From an uncultured Aquimarina sp. (GTDB taxonomy: Bacteria > Bacteroidota > Bacteroidia > Flavobacteriales > Flavobacteriaceae): 64,000 nt of DNA. Position 1 is the stretch's first letter; every line of letters begins with the position of its first letter. A model generated the notes under the pieces. The model did not search any database. It was not told the origin of the DNA and saw only the letters and a program-made list of their open reading frames with translations. The stretch spans positions 248,001 to 312,000 of the forward strand of contig CANMFM010000007.1 in the NCBI GenBank assembly GCA_947497175.1, given 5' to 3'. A program made the position numbers and the translations under genes. Positions 51,488-61,427 of the stretch are shown here, piece after piece.

Positions 51488-52891
51488 TTATTTTGATTTT
51501 ACGATTTGCGCCATAAGCTCAGCTTCGGTAACCAATCTTCCATTAGCGTAAGCAAATGCTTGCATATGACAAATACCTCTTCGTATTGGAGTGATAAGCT
51601 CTAATTTAAATATTAAGGTATCTCCTGGAAGTACCTGTTGTTTAAATTTTACTTTATCTATCTTCATAAAATATGTGAGATAATTTTCTGGGTCCGGTAC
51701 TGTGCTTAGTGCTAAAATCCCTCCTGTTTGTGCCATTGCTTCAACCTGAAGAACTCCCGGCATGACTGGTGCTCCCGGAAAATGCCCAACAAAGAAAGGT
51801 TCGTTCATTGTTACATTTTTGAGACCAACTACATGCTTATCTGACATCTCTAATATTTTATCTATCAATAAAAATGGAGACCTGTGTGGAAGCACATCCA
51901 TTATTTTATTAATATCCATTAACGGCTCTTTGGACAAATCAAATTGAGGTACTTTATTACGTTTTTCGATTTTGATAATTTTTGAAAGCTTCTTAGCAAA
52001 TTGTGTGTTTACAAAATGGCCAGGCTTATTTGCAATAATTTTTCCTCTAATTCTTGTACCTATCAAAGCTAAATCTCCTACCACGTCGAGTAATTTATGA
52101 CGCGCTGCTTCATTAGGGTAATGTAATGTCAAATTATCTAATATTCCATTCGGTTTTATTGCTATGGAATCTTTTCCGAAAGCAACTTTAAGTTTTTCCA
52201 TGGTACCAGGACTTAACTCTTTATCGACATAAACAATAGCATTGTTTAGGTCACCTCCTTTTATGAGCCCATGTTCTAATAACATTTCTAACTCATGTAA
52301 AAAGCTAAAAGTTCTGGCATCGGCGATTTCCTTCTTAAAGTCAGAAAGATGTTTTAACGATGCATTTTGAGTTCCTAAAACCTTTGTCCCAAAATCGACC
52401 ATCGTAGTTACTTGATACTCATCAGAAGGCATCACTATTATTTCACTCCCAGATTCTTCATCGGTGTATGAAATAACATCTTTTACAATATACTCTTCTC
52501 GTTCTGCTTCTTGCTCAACAATACCAGCTTCTTCCAGAGCTTCAATAAAAAACTTACTGGAACCATCCATAATTGGCGGTTCTGATGCATCTAACTCTAT
52601 TAAAAGATTATCAATCTCTAAACCCACACAAGCGGCAAGTACATGTTCTGAAGTTTGTATACTCACACCATTTTTCTCGAGGTTGGTACCTCTTTGAGTA
52701 TTGACTACATAATTGGCATCAGCTTCAATAATTGGATTTCCTTCAAGGTCTACTCTACAAAATGCGTATCCATGATTTTCAGGGGCTGGTTTAAAGGTAA
52801 GTGTTACTTCTTTTCCTGTATGTAATCCTACACCTGTAAGTCTCACCTCTTTTTTTATGGTTCTTTGTTTACTCACAGCTACATCATTCAT
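51488..52891 (-). CDS. lpxC: LpxC-FabZ fusion: UDP-3-O-acyl-GlcNAc deacetylase / 3-hydroxyacyl-ACP dehydratase
   Basis: 467 residues. The LpxC part (1 to about 305) has [19 protein letters not shown], the zinc histidine H83 in [29 protein letters not shown] and the [13 protein letters not shown] zinc motif. The FabZ part (about 325-467) has [12 protein letters not shown] and [22 protein letters not shown] with the catalytic His and Glu. The fusion is normal in Bacteroidota and joins lipid A commitment with fatty acid elongation. Its start overlaps the lpxD stop by eight bases. Confidence 0.97.
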   Translation of the reverse strand: MNDVAVSKQRTIKKEVRLTGVGLHTGKEVTLTFKPAPENHGYAFCRVDLEGNPIIEADANYVVNTQRGTNLEKNGVSIQTSEHVLAACVGLEIDNLLIELDASEPPIMDGSSKFFIEALEEAGIVEQEAEREEYIVKDVISYTDEESGSEIIVMPSDEYQVTTMVDFGTKVLGTQNASLKHLSDFKKEIADARTFSFLHELEMLLEHGLIKGGDLNNAIVYVDKELSPGTMEKLKVAFGKDSIAIKPNGILDNLTLHYPNEAARHKLLDVVGDLALIGTRIRGKIIANKPGHFVNTQFAKKLSKIIKIEKRNKVPQFDLSKEPLMDINKIMDVLPHRSPFLLIDKILEMSDKHVVGLKNVTMNEPFFVGHFPGAPVMPGVLQVEAMAQTGGILALSTVPDPENYLTYFMKIDKVKFKQQVLPGDTLIFKLELITPIRRGICHMQAFAYANGRLVTEAELMAQIVKSK

Positions 52892-53912
52892 TTTTATTTA
52901 TCTTTTTCTCTAGTTTATATATTTTATCTACAATCTTAGGAAGATTTTTAAAATGCACATACGATTTATTGAAATCAGAGTATCCTAAGGCGGGAGATCC
53001 TTGAATAGCTTCTCCGTCTTTTATATTTCTTCCTATACCTGATTGTGCCTGTATTCTTACTTTATTACCTATAACAAGATGCCCTGCAATACCTACTTGT
53101 CCTCCTATCAAACAGTGTTTTCCTATTTTGGTAGAACCGGCAATACCTGTTTGTGCAGCAATTGCAGTATGCTCACCTATTTCTACATTATGAGCGATTT
53201 GGATTTGATTATCTAATTTTACTCCTCTTCTAATAACTGTAGAACCCAACGTTGCTCTATCAATAGTGGTGCCTGCACCTACATCAACATTATCTTCGAT
53301 AATAACATTTCCCGTTTGTGGAACTTTACTATACTCTCCTTTTTCATTAGGCGTAAAACCAAATCCATCTGCTCCCACTATCGCTCCACTATGAATTACA
53401 CAATTATCACCAATAATCGTTTCCGAATATATTTTAGCCCCGGCAAAAACAACTACATTATCACCAATAGTCACATTATCTCCAATATATACATTAGGAA
53501 AAATCTTTGCATTGACACCAAGAGATACATTCTCTCCGAGATAAGAAAATGCTCCTAAGTAAAGATTATCTCCATAGGTTGCTGTCTCGGATATAAAACT
53601 AGGACTTTCAATTCCTGTTTTATTCATTTTCACCATATTATAATACTCCAGCAACTGTGAAAAAGCCTTATATGCGTCATCTACACGTATTAATGTTGTC
53701 TTGATTGAAGACTCGGCTTCAAAATTTTTATCTACAATAGTTATTGAAGCATCAGTAGAATAAATGTATTGAGTATATTTAGGATTAGACAAAAAGGTTA
53801 GTGAACCTTTAGTTCCTTCCTCAATTTTAGCTAATTTTGATACCTCAACGGTTTCATCTCCATCAATTTCTCCGTTTAGGATACCTGCAATTTGTGTGGC
53901 TGTAAAAATCAT
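52884..53912 (-). CDS. lpxD: UDP-3-O-(3-hydroxyacyl)glucosamine N-acyltransferase
   Basis: 342 residues, canonical LpxD. It acylates the 2-amino group in lipid A synthesis. N-terminal domain ([15 protein letters not shown]), hexapeptide helix, [33 protein letters not shown] and the catalytic histidine in [20 protein letters not shown]. The C-terminal helix follows [12 protein letters not shown]. It lies 24 bases after the HD gene. Confidence 0.96.
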   Translation of the reverse strand: MIFTATQIAGILNGEIDGDETVEVSKLAKIEEGTKGSLTFLSNPKYTQYIYSTDASITIVDKNFEAESSIKTTLIRVDDAYKAFSQLLEYYNMVKMNKTGIESPSFISETATYGDNLYLGAFSYLGENVSLGVNAKIFPNVYIGDNVTIGDNVVVFAGAKIYSETIIGDNCVIHSGAIVGADGFGFTPNEKGEYSKVPQTGNVIIEDNVDVGAGTTIDRATLGSTVIRRGVKLDNQIQIAHNVEIGEHTAIAAQTGIAGSTKIGKHCLIGGQVGIAGHLVIGNKVRIQAQSGIGRNIKDGEAIQGSPALGYSDFNKSYVHFKNLPKIVDKIYKLEKKINKNE

Positions 53913-53936
53913 TCTTGCAAAAGTATAAAAAATGTG

Positions 53937-55166
53937 TTAATCTTTGTGCTTTGGATAGCACATAAAATATTTGGTCACTGGTTTAGATAGGGCTTCTAAG
54001 TTATATTCGTCTGTAGCTTTAACGATATCTACTATTTTATTTGATTTATATAAGATATTGATATTCTGCTTATTTAAGTGATACGCCTGATTTGAGATTT
54101 TTCCTTCAAATATAAAATAACGAGCTTCTTCTGCCGAAATTTTGTGTTTTTCTTTAAATTTCTCAATATGGCTTTCTTTTTTATCTTTTTTAAAAGGTTT
54201 CTTCTTAATTTTAATTTTCAACAGGTCTCTATCTATAATCATAGATGATAATTTGCTTAAAACAAAATCTTTTGAATTTACCCACTCTTTCATAGCAGAT
54301 ACAATATCATAATCATCCAATCTAGAAAATGTCTCTAAAACATCTAATGTAAAATTAGTTATAGTGATTTTATTTTCTAAAAAGAAAGTCAATGCCTCGC
54401 TTGCAGGCAACTGCTCTCCACTATCTACAAGCTCTTTGGCTCTTTGTAATACCCTAATTAACAAACTCTCTGCGACCAGGCTAGTTTTATGAAGATAAAC
54501 TTGCCAATACATTAATCGTCTTGCTAATAAAAACTTTTCTACAGAATATATTCCTTTTTCCTCTATTACTAACTCATCGTCTACAACTGTAAGCATTGTG
54601 ATAAGACGCTCGCTATTAATATTTCCTTCGGCTACACCGGTATAAAAACTATCACGTTTTAAATAATCCAGACGATCCATATCCAATTGACTGGAAATTA
54701 ACTGATGTAAAAAATTACGATGATATTCGCCCTTAAAAATTTGTATGGCTAACGTTAAACTCCCGTTAAATTCTTCATTTATTTTTTCCATAAACATCAA
54801 CGAAATTGACTCGTGGTTAATCTCATTGACGATACTATGTTCCATCGCGTGCGAAAAAGGTCCATGTCCAATATCATGTAATAAAATGGAAATATAGAGT
54901 GCCTCTTCTTCTTCTTCAGAAATGTTAACATCCTTAAAACGAAGAGCTCTAACCGCTTTTTGCATCAAATGCATGCATCCCAAGGCATGATGAAAACGAG
55001 TGTGATGTGCTCCGGGGTAAACTAAATATGAAAGCCCCATTTGAGAGATACGGCGCAATCTTTGAAAATATTTATGCTCTATGAGATCAAAAATTAGTTC
55101 ACTAGGTATGGTAATAAAACCGTAAATTGGGTCGTTTAATATTTTAAGCTTATTTCTTTTTTTCAA
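53937..55166 (-). CDS. HD domain phosphohydrolase (dGTPase-like)
   Basis: 409 residues from a TTG start at 55166, giving LKKRNKLKILNDPIYGFITIP. An ATG 11 codons upstream (55199) lies over the promoter and is less likely. HD motifs: HHTRFHHALGCMHLM, ILLHDIGHGPFSH (HD), SSQLDMDRLDYLKRD. Members hydrolyse nucleotides such as dGTP; the actual substrate is not shown. It is conserved next to lpxD in this phylum and probably shares its transcript. Divergent from porX. Confidence 0.85.
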   Translation of the reverse strand: MKKRNKLKILNDPIYGFITIPSELIFDLIEHKYFQRLRRISQMGLSYLVYPGAHHTRFHHALGCMHLMQKAVRALRFKDVNISEEEEEALYISILLHDIGHGPFSHAMEHSIVNEINHESISLMFMEKINEEFNGSLTLAIQIFKGEYHRNFLHQLISSQLDMDRLDYLKRDSFYTGVAEGNINSERLITMLTVVDDELVIEEKGIYSVEKFLLARRLMYWQVYLHKTSLVAESLLIRVLQRAKELVDSGEQLPASEALTFFLENKITITNFTLDVLETFSRLDDYDIVSAMKEWVNSKDFVLSKLSSMIIDRDLLKIKIKKKPFKKDKKESHIEKFKEKHKISAEEARYFIFEGKISNQAYHLNKQNINILYKSNKIVDIVKATDEYNLEALSKPVTKYFMCYPKHKD

Positions 55167-55188
55167 GTTTACTTTACTTTTACAAAAG

Positions 55189-55196
55189 CAAATATA
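55189..55196 (-). promoter_or_regulatory. -7 promoter box of the HD-lpx operon
   Basis: On the minus strand TATATTTG matches TAnnTTTG and begins directly after the ATG at 55199. Transcription would start near 55183, leaving the TTG at 55166 as the usable start. No clear -33 element. Confidence 0.45.
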
Positions 55197-55306
55197 CATA
55201 TATGACCATCATATAAAACATTTCAAAATAAATTTAAGCTTTACTTAAGTTTAAAACCAAAGAAAATAGACTACATTACTAAGAACACAAATAAAAGATA
55301 AAATTG

Positions 55307-56857
55307 ATGAGTAAAATAAAAATACTGTGGGTGGACGATGAAATTGACTTACTTAAACCACATATACTCTTTTTAGAAAAGAAAAACTACGAAGTTACCA
55401 AATGTCAAAGCGGTACTGAAGCTTTAGATATTTTGGATGATGATAATTTTGACATTGTATTTTTAGACGAAAATATGCCTGGACTTTCTGGGATTGAGAC
55501 ATTATCAGAAATTAAAGAAAAAAAAGATAGTCTTCCTGTGGTTATGATTACCAAAAGTGAAGAAGAATATATAATGGAAGAAGCTATCGGTAGTAAAATT
55601 GCCGATTATCTTATCAAACCTGTTAATCCAAATCAAATATTATTAAGTCTAAAGAAAAACCTGGATAATTCGAGATTAGTATCTGAAAAAACTACCGCTA
55701 ATTATCAGCAAGAATTTAGAAAAATAGCGATGGATATGGCCATGGTAAATTCTTTTGAAGAATGGGCAGAGCTTTATCAACGATTAATCTATTGGGAAAT
55801 ACAATTAGAAGGTATTGAAGATACCGGGATGTTTGAAATTTTAGAATCTCAAAAAGTGGAGGCAAATTCTCAATTCTGTAAATTTATCGATAAAAACTAT
55901 CCCGATTGGTTTAGCCACAATGAGGATGCGCCAATAATGTCACATACGCTCTTCAAAGAAAAGATTGTTCCAGAAATTAGTAAAGATCAGCCTACCTTAT
56001 TGGTTGTAATCGACAATCTGCGTTATGATCAATGGAAATCTTTTGAACCTATCGTTAATAATTATTATAAAAAAGATCACGAGGTTTCGTATTATAGTAT
56101 TCTCCCAACCGCTACACAATATGCCAGAAACGCAATTTTTTCGGGATTAATGCCTTCAGAAATGAAAAAAAGACATCCGGATCTTTGGCTTGATGATACC
56201 GATGAGGGAGGAAAAAACATGAATGAGAATGAGTTTTTGACTGCACAATTGCAACGATTAGGTCTAAACATTAAGCACGAATACTATAAGATCACAAACG
56301 AAAGATCTGGTAAAACTCTTGCCACTAATTTCAAAGGACTCAAAGATAATGACCTTACAGTAGTGGTATATAATTTTGTTGATATGCTTTCTCACAGTAA
56401 AACAGAAATGGAAGTTATTAAAGAACTGGCATCTAACGATAAATCGTATAGATCATTAACCCAAAGTTGGTTTAAAAACTCTCCGTTATTAGAGATGATT
56501 CAACAAGCACAACAATTAGGATTTAAATTGCTAATCACTACAGATCACGGAACTATTAACGTAAAAAACCCTTCGAGAGTTATAGGAGACAAAAACACGA
56601 GTCTGAATTTGCGTTATAAAACTGGTAAAAGTCTTACATACGAAAGAAAAGAAGTTCTGGAAGCCACTGATCCTAAATCTATACATTTACCTGCTATTAA
56701 TATGAGTAGTTCTTTTATCTTTGCCAAAGGAGATTATTTCTTTGCGTATCCAAACAACTACAATCATTATGTGAGTTATTACAGAAACACATATCAACAT
56801 GGAGGAGTTTCGTTAGAAGAGATGGTTATCCCATTTATAGTACTAAACCCAAGATAA
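55307..56857 (+). CDS. porX: PorX: response regulator with alkaline phosphatase-like output domain
   Basis: 516 residues. The receiver domain (1 to about 120) has the acidic pair D10/D11 in WVDDE, the phosphoacceptor D54 in FLDENMPG, and K in LIKPVNP. The C-terminal alkaline phosphatase-superfamily domain (about 210-516) has VIDNLRYDQW, LPTATQYARNAIFSG and TTDHGT metal-binding motifs. In Porphyromonas and Flavobacterium PorX controls T9SS genes and hydrolyses nucleotides in a phosphorylation-dependent way. The start is the ATG at 55307. PorY, its histidine kinase partner, is not in the window. It heads porX-tsaE-ald. Confidence 0.94.
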   Translation: MSKIKILWVDDEIDLLKPHILFLEKKNYEVTKCQSGTEALDILDDDNFDIVFLDENMPGLSGIETLSEIKEKKDSLPVVMITKSEEEYIMEEAIGSKIADYLIKPVNPNQILLSLKKNLDNSRLVSEKTTANYQQEFRKIAMDMAMVNSFEEWAELYQRLIYWEIQLEGIEDTGMFEILESQKVEANSQFCKFIDKNYPDWFSHNEDAPIMSHTLFKEKIVPEISKDQPTLLVVIDNLRYDQWKSFEPIVNNYYKKDHEVSYYSILPTATQYARNAIFSGLMPSEMKKRHPDLWLDDTDEGGKNMNENEFLTAQLQRLGLNIKHEYYKITNERSGKTLATNFKGLKDNDLTVVVYNFVDMLSHSKTEMEVIKELASNDKSYRSLTQSWFKNSPLLEMIQQAQQLGFKLLITTDHGTINVKNPSRVIGDKNTSLNLRYKTGKSLTYERKEVLEATDPKSIHLPAINMSSSFIFAKGDYFFAYPNNYNHYVSYYRNTYQHGGVSLEEMVIPFIVLNPR

Positions 56858-56901
56858 ACTTAATGTTTTTATTTCATCTAATAAAGATATTGATTTAAAG
56901 A

Positions 56902-57306
56902 ATGACACTAGAATACACCCTGGAAGATCTTCCTAGTATAGCAGAGCAGATAATTTCTACCACAAAAAACAAAATTATGCTTTTTGATGCATCTATGGGA
57001 GTTGGAAAAACTACATTGATAAAAGAAATATGTAAACATCTTGGAGTACAAGATGTTATTTCTAGCCCGACCTATGCTTTAGTAAACGAGTATGAGAGCA
57101 ATGATGGGCCTATCTATCATTTTGATTTTTATAGAATTAAAGATATTGAAGAAGCATATCATATAGGGTTTGAAGAATATGTAGACTCAGGATCATGGGT
57201 TTTTATTGAATGGCCCAACAAGATATTAAATCTTTTACCAGAAAATGTTACGACTTTAAAAATCAAAGCTTCAAAAAATGGAAAAAGAATCTTAACGATG
57301 CAGTGA
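56902..57306 (+). CDS. tsaE: tRNA N6-threonylcarbamoyladenosine biosynthesis ATPase TsaE
   Basis: 134 residues, a small P-loop ATPase. Walker A is GVGKTT (33-38), Walker B-like motif HFDFYRI, and IEWPNK near 108. It is needed with TsaB and TsaD for the t6A37 modification of tRNAs reading ANN codons. It lies 44 bases after porX. The length is normal. Confidence 0.95.
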   Translation: MTLEYTLEDLPSIAEQIISTTKNKIMLFDASMGVGKTTLIKEICKHLGVQDVISSPTYALVNEYESNDGPIYHFDFYRIKDIEEAYHIGFEEYVDSGSWVFIEWPNKILNLLPENVTTLKIKASKNGKRILTMQ

Positions 57307-57379
57307 TGATGTTTAAAAATTGGTTCCATTTGTTTTCTTGGCTTTTTTATTCGTAATTTGAGTACAGAATTTCACACAA

Positions 57380-58582
57380 ATGAGCAAACCAACATCTCCT
57401 TTTACCAAAGAGCAACTCCTACCACAGGAGGAAATGATAGAAGTAGCGCGTAGAAAAGGAAAACTCTTTATTGGGATCCCAAAAGAGACCAGTTATCAGG
57501 AAAAGAGAGTATGTCTCACCCCAGATGCAGTTGCAGCTTTAACAGCACATGGCCATAGAGTATTATTAGAAACCAACGCAGGCCATGGAGCTAGTTTTAC
57601 TGATCGTGATTATAGTGAAGCCGGTGGAGAGATCACCAATGACAAATCTAAAGTCTTTGGATGCCCCATTATTCTTAAGGTCGAACCACCTTCTTTAGAA
57701 GAATTAGAACATTTTAACCCGCAGACCGTATTAATTTCTGCATTACAACTAAAAACGCAGTCTAAAGAATATTTTCAGGCGTTAGCCAAAAAAAGGATTA
57801 CGGCATTGGGGTTTGAATTTATTCGTGATGCTGACGGTGCTTATCCCGCGGTACGAGCCTTAAGTGAAATTGCAGGTACCGCCGCCGTTCTTATTGCTTC
57901 AGAACTCATGAGTAGTGCACCTAAAGTAGGTTCAGGTTTGATGATGGGTAATATAAGTGGTGTACCTCCAATAGAAGTCGTTATTCTTGGCGCTGGTACC
58001 GTTGGAGAATTTGCAGCACGTTCTGCTATAGGACTTGGAGCTAATGTCAAAATATTTGACAACTCGATTACTAAGCTTAGATGTCTACAAACCAATGTAG
58101 GGAGACCCTTGTTTACCTCTACAATTCAACCAAAAAATTTATTAAAAGCATTACGCCGATGTGATGTGGTTATAGGTGCGGTAAGAGGAAAAAACCGAGC
58201 ACCTATTATAGTTACAGAAACAATGGTAGAACGTATGAAAACCGGCTCTGTAATTATTGATGTCAGTATCGATATGGGTGGATGCTTTGAAACCAGCGAG
58301 GTCACCTCTCACGATTATCCAACTTTTGAAAAACACGGGGTCACACATTATTGTGTTCCAAACATTCCTTCTAGATATGCCAGAACATCTTCTTTATCCA
58401 TTAGCAATATCTTCACCCCTTATTTATTACAAATAGGAGACGAAGGTGGTATCGAGAATGCTGTACGTTTTGATCGAGGTTTAAAAAATGGATTGTACTT
58501 CTATCATGGTATCTTGACAAGCAAACCCATTGCTGATTGGTTTGATCTCTCTTACAGAGATATCAATTTATTGATCTTGTAA
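57380..58582 (+). CDS. ald: Alanine dehydrogenase / NAD(P) transhydrogenase alpha-like protein
   Basis: 400 residues. The N-terminus FIGIPKETSYQEKRVCLTPDAV is typical of alanine dehydrogenases, with a Rossmann motif GAGTVGEFAARSA near 205 and a VIIDVSIDMGGCFETSEVTSHD segment. Alanine dehydrogenase deaminates L-alanine to pyruvate with NAD. This subgroup has a longer N-terminus (about 30 residues) than the Bacillus enzyme, and the exact substrate is less certain. It follows tsaE by 73 bases. Confidence 0.82.
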   Translation: MSKPTSPFTKEQLLPQEEMIEVARRKGKLFIGIPKETSYQEKRVCLTPDAVAALTAHGHRVLLETNAGHGASFTDRDYSEAGGEITNDKSKVFGCPIILKVEPPSLEELEHFNPQTVLISALQLKTQSKEYFQALAKKRITALGFEFIRDADGAYPAVRALSEIAGTAAVLIASELMSSAPKVGSGLMMGNISGVPPIEVVILGAGTVGEFAARSAIGLGANVKIFDNSITKLRCLQTNVGRPLFTSTIQPKNLLKALRRCDVVIGAVRGKNRAPIIVTETMVERMKTGSVIIDVSIDMGGCFETSEVTSHDYPTFEKHGVTHYCVPNIPSRYARTSSLSISNIFTPYLLQIGDEGGIENAVRFDRGLKNGLYFYHGILTSKPIADWFDLSYRDINLLIL

Positions 58583-58688
58583 TACAAACTTCTTAAATCG
58601 TAAAGGATTGAAATTTATTAAAAATGAACATTCGACCCGTACGTCATGTGATATCTTGTTTTTGAAAAACTTTACAGCTTTTGAATCT

Positions 58689-58717
58689 TTGATTTTCTGA
58701 AACTTTACTTACTTTTG
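58689..58717 (+). promoter_or_regulatory. Promoter of the DUF4258-like gene
   Basis: TTG (58689-58691), 18 bases, then TACTTTTG (58710-58717): both -33 and -7 elements. The ATG at 58740 is about 16 nt after the predicted transcription start. Confidence 0.62.
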
Positions 58718-58739
58718 GCAGCATAATTTTATTCGATTT

Positions 58740-59114
58740 ATGAGACTTGCACAACGTTTGTTTTATTATTTAGGTGGATTTGCTATAGGTTTGATTCTTT
58801 TGTTTTTCTTTTTAGGCGGAAAAAAAACTTCTTGCAACTATAGCCCTTCAGCCAGGGTTCTAAAAAATATCAGAATAAAAGAAAGAGTTTTTTCAAAACA
58901 AGTAGTATTGGATATGAATACCTATCGAATTGATACCGCAGATGTGTCTTATATTTTAACAAAGGGTAGTGTAGATTTTTCTAAAAGCAACACCAAATTA
59001 GATTCTTGTAAAACGTACATTATCGAAGGTGAAATTGAAGAAAAGATTATATCTATGTTTATCGAAAACTGCGATTCGATTGCAAAAATAAATACTCTTG
59101 AGATCATCAACTAA
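58740..59114 (+). CDS. Small membrane-anchored protein, DUF4258-like
   Basis: 124 residues with one N-terminal membrane helix (YYLGGFAIGLILLFFFLGG, 9-27) followed by KKTSCNYSPSARVLKNIRIK, a conserved-looking phrase, and a compact alpha/beta domain with three further cysteines. It resembles DUF4258-type proteins of this phylum. Function unknown. It has its own promoter and overlaps the convergent GNAT gene by four bases. Confidence 0.7.
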   Translation: MRLAQRLFYYLGGFAIGLILLFFFLGGKKTSCNYSPSARVLKNIRIKERVFSKQVVLDMNTYRIDTADVSYILTKGSVDFSKSNTKLDSCKTYIIEGEIEEKIISMFIENCDSIAKINTLEIIN

Positions 59115-59632
59115 ACCAATTTTTTACTCATAATCCAAAACTCGAATTTTTGTTTTCCGATCGTAAAGGGATGCTCTCCTACGATGTTGTATTTGTTTCG
59201 CTCATAAAAAGCAACAGCTCTTTTATTATCTTTTAATGCAGATAACCAAAGATGGGTATTTCCAAGATGTATAGCTTCATCAAAAATCATATGCTGCAAC
59301 TTTCCGCCTATGCCCTGAGAGGCATAATTTTTTAAAAAATATATCTTCTGCAATTTACATACCCCATTAGTACGTTGAATAAACTCTGAAGGAGCATTTA
59401 ATTGCAACTTAGCATATCCAACAGGCAGATCATTATCATGCACATACCAATATATATTATGCGCCTTTGCAATACTATTCTTTATTTTAGTTTTAGAAAA
59501 CGTACTATCCAAATACCTAATAAGATCATTTCGCTCTTTGAAGAGATGGCCAAAAGATTGATCAAATGTCGTCTTTCCTAAAAATGAAATGTTGTCGGCA
59601 TCATAAATCGTAGCTCTTCGTATAATAATCAT
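59111..59632 (-). CDS. GNAT family N-acetyltransferase
   Basis: 173 residues: IIIRRATIYDADNISFLGKT (1-20), the acetyl-CoA-binding region LQKIYFLKNYASQGIGGKLQ (A-S-Q-G-I-G, the QxxGxG/A type) and the C-terminal AVAFYERNKYNIVGEHPFTIG. The substrate is unknown. It is the fourth and last gene of the PPOX-PPOX-PfpI-GNAT operon, 16 bases after the PfpI gene. Confidence 0.85.
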   Translation of the reverse strand: MIIIRRATIYDADNISFLGKTTFDQSFGHLFKERNDLIRYLDSTFSKTKIKNSIAKAHNIYWYVHDNDLPVGYAKLQLNAPSEFIQRTNGVCKLQKIYFLKNYASQGIGGKLQHMIFDEAIHLGNTHLWLSALKDNKRAVAFYERNKYNIVGEHPFTIGKQKFEFWIMSKKLV

Positions 59633-59648
59633 GCAGTATTCTTTTTAT

Positions 59649-60236
59649 TTAATAATTTACCTTATGATATTCCATATATCTTGCTGTATTGTTAGCTACT
59701 TTTTGACCATAAAGCTGTTCCACAATATGAAAAGATAAATCTATACCAGCAGAAATACCTCCTGATGTATATATTTTTCCTGAACGCACAAACCTTTTGT
59801 TTTCTTGTGGTTTGCCGGTTGGAACAAGTTTTTTCATATTTTCATAAACCTGATGATGGGTACAATATGGTTTCTCATCAAGTTCCCCCAATACTCCTAA
59901 AAGTCTTGAACCAGAACAAATGCTTAATGTCAACTCTGTATCGTTATGTGTTTTTTCTAACCAACTCAATACATCTTTGTCCAAAATTTGTTTTTTTGTT
60001 CCCTCTCCTCCTGATATAATTAAAATATCAATTTTTGGTGCATTTTCAAAGCTATAGTGCGGATTAACCGATAAACCATTTACTGCAGAAATTGCCTCTT
60101 CTTTTTTGGCCACACAGAACACATTAAACAGCGTATGATTATATAATTCTGAACTTACAGAAAAAACCTCAAAGGGTCCTGCAAAATCCAACACTTCGGC
60201 ATTATCAAAAATTAGAATTCCAACATTTTTTTTCAT
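59649..60236 (-). CDS. DJ-1/PfpI family protein
   Basis: 195 residues with a class I amidotransferase-like fold. The nucleophile elbow is C107 in LSICSGSRLLG, after LIISGGEG (72-79), and a histidine pair follows in YCTHHQVY; E14 (DNAEVLDFAGP) is the conserved acidic residue. It looks like the isonitrile hydratase/AraC-amidase type of DJ-1 proteins. Reported activities include glyoxalase, hydratase and deglycase. Its neighbours are two PPOX-fold proteins and a GNAT enzyme. Confidence 0.85.
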   Translation of the reverse strand: MKKNVGILIFDNAEVLDFAGPFEVFSVSSELYNHTLFNVFCVAKKEEAISAVNGLSVNPHYSFENAPKIDILIISGGEGTKKQILDKDVLSWLEKTHNDTELTLSICSGSRLLGVLGELDEKPYCTHHQVYENMKKLVPTGKPQENKRFVRSGKIYTSGGISAGIDLSFHIVEQLYGQKVANNTARYMEYHKVNY

Positions 60237-60254
60237 CTACTTTAGGGTATTTAT

Positions 60255-60719
60255 TTACGACTTTATGGTTTGCAAATATGTTTGCTTCGCATGCTCTATC
60301 TGTTCTCTTTCTGTAGTTTCTGGAAAAAGAACGTACTTAGGTGCTATAATAGGTTTTACTTCTGTAACCAAAATATTGGTAATTGTGGTAAAAGGATATT
60401 CTCCTTTAGTAATTTCAATGAGCTTACTCTCCATCGTTTTAAAACATGGATCTTTTTTGGTGATAATCTTTGCTTCTCCCTTTAGTTGATATCCTTTTTG
60501 GATAAAAACATGTATAAAGCTTATACAAACCTTATTATTTTCTTTGATGTTTAATACCGTTTGAGGAGAAGCTATATTAGCGACAATAATATTAGAATCA
60601 TCAAAATATGTAAATACTTCTTTTGGAGATACATTAGGCACATTATGAATAGATGCAGTCGCCAACCAACACAACACCGAGCTGTCTAAATATTTTTTAA
60701 TTTCATTTGTTAATTTCAT
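60255..60719 (-). CDS. Pyridoxamine 5'-phosphate oxidase-fold protein (PPOX), short
   Basis: 154 residues: EIKKYLDSSVLCWLATASIH, NVSPKEVFTYFDDSNIIVANI, VCISFIHVFIQKGYQLKGEAKI. The split beta-barrel fold binds FMN or F420-type cofactors. Its start overlaps the preceding PPOX gene by four bases (60716-60719). The substrate is unknown; it is not PdxH, which is at 17840. Confidence 0.82.
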   Translation of the reverse strand: MKLTNEIKKYLDSSVLCWLATASIHNVPNVSPKEVFTYFDDSNIIVANIASPQTVLNIKENNKVCISFIHVFIQKGYQLKGEAKIITKKDPCFKTMESKLIEITKGEYPFTTITNILVTEVKPIIAPKYVLFPETTEREQIEHAKQTYLQTIKS

Positions 60720-61375
60720 CTGTTATTTCTTACATATGTAATTACGGCTTCTGGCACAGCGATTCCATCAGCCAAATCATCATCAGAAATAGGATCAGAA
60801 GCTACCTGTCTCATAGGAATAACACCAGCCCAATATGGTTTATTATAATCATCTGGCTCATCATTAACCCCTTCTGCTCTGATCTTTGCAGATGCCATGT
60901 CCATTTGTATTTCTAAAACCAAAGTAGCATTAAATTCTTTAGTGTTGGGATGTCTAACATTATCCCAATGACCAGGAACCATATGATTAAGGATACATTT
61001 CAAAGCCTCCATTTTTTCTTCGGGATTTATTATTTTTTTTACGTTGCCAAAAACATTCACCGACCGATAATTAGCGGAGTGATGAAATGCAGATCTAGCC
61101 AATACCAAACCGTCTAGATGCGTAACCGATATACTCGCCTCTCCTGCCTCTAATAAACTAAGCATCATTCTGTTTTTTAAAGAACCGTGAATATAAATTT
61201 TATCCTCTTTCCTAGCGTAAGCCATAGGTATTACAATAGCTTTATTATTCCATATATACCCTATATGGCATAAAAATGCATCATCTAGGATTTTGTTTAT
61301 TAAAATTACATCGTAATTTGCTCTTTTGGGTCCTCTGACCACTTTGTTTAATGCTGAAATTGAATATTGTGCCAT
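60716..61375 (-). CDS. Pyridoxamine 5'-phosphate oxidase-fold protein (PPOX), Pyridox_ox_2 type
   Basis: 219 residues, flavin-nucleotide-binding type: ISALNKVVRGPKRANYD, FLCHIGYIWNNKAIVIPMAY, YIHGSLKNRMMLSLLE, VTHLDGLVLARSAFHHSANY, PGHWDNVRHPNTKE. It is the first gene of a leftward operon and is divergent from a MocR/PdxR regulator, a pairing known from other bacteria. The reaction is unknown; FMN-dependent reduction or binding of flavin or vitamin B6 is the family expectation. Confidence 0.84.
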   Translation of the reverse strand: MAQYSISALNKVVRGPKRANYDVILINKILDDAFLCHIGYIWNNKAIVIPMAYARKEDKIYIHGSLKNRMMLSLLEAGEASISVTHLDGLVLARSAFHHSANYRSVNVFGNVKKIINPEEKMEALKCILNHMVPGHWDNVRHPNTKEFNATLVLEIQMDMASAKIRAEGVNDEPDDYNKPYWAGVIPMRQVASDPISDDDLADGIAVPEAVITYVRNNR

Positions 61376-61394
61376 AATTATTTTAATATCTACT

Positions 61395-61402
61395 CAAAAA
61401 TA
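61395..61402 (-). promoter_or_regulatory. -7 promoter box of the PPOX operon
   Basis: On the minus strand TATTTTTG matches TAnnTTTG, 20 bases before the ATG at 61375. No -33 TTG is seen at the usual distance, but the MocR-type repeats begin 26 bases upstream, which fits an activated promoter. Confidence 0.5.
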
Positions 61403-61427
61403 CTAGTTTTATGGATGGTTAAATTAA

